Positions 7,412 through 8,277 of a DNA stretch of 8,277 nt are shown here, one piece after another. The translations under genes were made by a program, and so were the position numbers. The stretch comes from Hyphomicrobiales bacterium (lineage in GTDB: Bacteria > Pseudomonadota > Alphaproteobacteria > Rhizobiales > Xanthobacteraceae), in assembly GCA_016201085.1 (NCBI GenBank), contig JACQDO010000052.1, forward strand, positions 1-8,277, in the 5' to 3' direction. The first letter of the stretch is position 1, and every line of letters starts with the position of its first letter. The notes under the pieces were generated by a model. The model made no database searches. It worked only from the letters and a program-made list of their open reading frames with translations, and was not told where the DNA came from.

Positions 7412-8277
7412 TCACCGCCCCTTGGGCGGAAACAGGCCCGTCGGTCGGAAATACAGCACCAGCGCCATCATCAGGTAGATCAGCATGGAGGCCAGCGCCG
7501 GCCCCACCGTGCGCGCCGGCGAGGGGCCCATGACCAGCCGCAAAATGTCGACCGAGAACGAGCGGCCGAGCGTGTCGGCGAGCCCGATCAGCAGCGCGGC
7601 GATGAAAGCGCCGCGGATCGAGCCGATACCGCCGATCACGATCACCACGAAAGCGAGAATAAGAATCGTGTCGCCCATGCCGGGCTCCACCGACAAAATC
7701 GGCGCGATCATGATACCGGCAAAGCCGGCCAGCATGGTGCCGAAGCCGAACACGATCATGAACAGCCGGCGGATATCGACGCCGAGCGCCGACACCATCG
7801 GCGCATTATTGGCGCCGGCGCGCACCAGCATGCCGAGCTTTGTCCGGCTCACCAGCAGATAGAGCATCAGCGCCACCGCCAGGCCGGACGCGATGATGAC
7901 CAGGCGCCAGACCGGATAGACCAGGCCGGGCAGCAGCTCGATCGAGCCGGAAAAGGTGTCCGGGATCGGCAGGCTCAAGGGTGCCGCCCCCCAGACGAAT
8001 TTCACCGCCTGGTTCAGGAACAAAATGATGCCGAAAGTGGCGATCACCTGGTCGAGGTGGTCGCGCTCGTAGAGATGGCGGAAGACGACGAATTCGAGGA
8101 ACAGGCCGAACACCAGCGCGGCGATCAGCGCCAGCACGACCGCCAGCAGCGAACTGCCGGTCATGCCGTAGAACATCACCGCCAGATAGGCGCCCAGCAT
8201 GTACTGCACGCCGTGCGCGAGGTTGATGAAGTTCATCACCCCGAACACCAGCGTCAGCCCGGCCGCGATCAGGAACA
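7412..8277 (-). CDS. livH: HAAT-family ABC transporter permease LivH, partial (N-terminus beyond right edge)
   Basis: The C-terminal 287 residues of the second transmembrane subunit. The visible part begins inside the first family motif (FLIAAGLTLVFGVMNF, then INLAHG and YMLGAYLAV) and ends in the standard RPTGLFPPKGR. Other marks are the DQVIATFGIILFLNQ helix, LGMLVRAGANN in the cytoplasmic loop, and the ATPase-contacting GGIGSIRGAFIAALLIG. An internal GTG at 8248 could be taken for a start, but the open frame continues to the window edge with LivH-like sequence, so the gene is cut by the window rather than shortened; roughly 20 residues should be missing. As the first visible gene of the operon, its promoter and any upstream livJ-type binding protein or regulator would lie to the right of this window. 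Confidence 0.95.
   Translation of the reverse strand, partial: FLIAAGLTLVFGVMNFINLAHGVQYMLGAYLAVMFYGMTGSSLLAVVLALIAALVFGLFLEFVVFRHLYERDHLDQVIATFGIILFLNQAVKFVWGAAPLSLPIPDTFSGSIELLPGLVYPVWRLVIIASGLAVALMLYLLVSRTKLGMLVRAGANNAPMVSALGVDIRRLFMIVFGFGTMLAGFAGIMIAPILSVEPGMGDTILILAFVVIVIGGIGSIRGAFIAALLIGLADTLGRSFSVDILRLVMGPSPARTVGPALASMLIYLMMALVLYFRPTGLFPPKGR
7418..7423 (-). promoter_or_regulatory. Ribosome binding site of livM
   Basis: AAGGGG on the minus strand, 7 bases before the livM ATG and inside the 3' end of livH (the GLFPPKGR codons). Confidence 0.6.

Noticed and set aside
8246..8248. GTG as the true start of a shortened LivH
   Set aside because: The frame stays open to the window edge and the upstream residues (FLIAAGLTL) match the usual LivH N-terminal motif, so the gene is cut by the window.

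Overview
The window is GC-rich, densely coding DNA with no RNA genes, mobile elements or CRISPR arrays that I can recognise. The GC-rich codon use, a branched-chain-amino-acid-type (HAAT) ABC transporter, an orphan Bug/TctC solute-binding protein and a UbiD-type decarboxylase together suggest an aerobic, metabolically versatile proteobacterium. My best guess is an alphaproteobacterium of the Hyphomicrobiales (Bradyrhizobium/Xanthobacteraceae-like); this is inference from gene content, not from a marker gene.

Layout, left to right. Positions 1-898 (minus strand) hold the first 299 codons of an APC-superfamily amino acid permease that runs off the left edge. A relatively AT-rich divergent intergenic region (899-1049) follows, carrying a 19-bp near-perfect palindrome. 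Positions 1050-2267 (plus strand) encode a membrane-anchored or secreted alpha/beta-hydrolase-like protein of unknown substrate. From 2300 to the right edge everything is on the minus strand and is packed like one operon, read right to left: livH (5' end outside the window), livM, livG, livF, a UbiD-family decarboxylase, and a Bug/TctC-family periplasmic binding protein.

How the genes may work together: LivH and LivM are the two permease subunits and LivG and LivF the two ATPases of an ABC importer. Junctions are 1 bp (livH/livM), a 4-bp ATGA overlap (livM/livG), 4 bp (livG/livF), 51 bp (livF/ubiD-like) and 2 bp (ubiD-like/bug). HAAT importers carry amino acids, but also amides and aromatic acids. 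Linkage to a UbiD-type prenyl-FMN decarboxylase suggests the cluster takes up and decarboxylates an aromatic or alpha,beta-unsaturated carboxylic acid, with the Bug protein binding the same or a related carboxylate. The substrate cannot be read from the sequence. No livJ-type binding protein, UbiX prenyltransferase, TctA/TctB membrane partner or regulator gene is visible here; any of them could lie beyond the right edge.

I see no clear evidence for a wholly undescribed system. The most notable points are the transporter/UbiD/Bug grouping, the palindrome in the divergent promoter region, and the uncharacterised AYSGG hydrolase.
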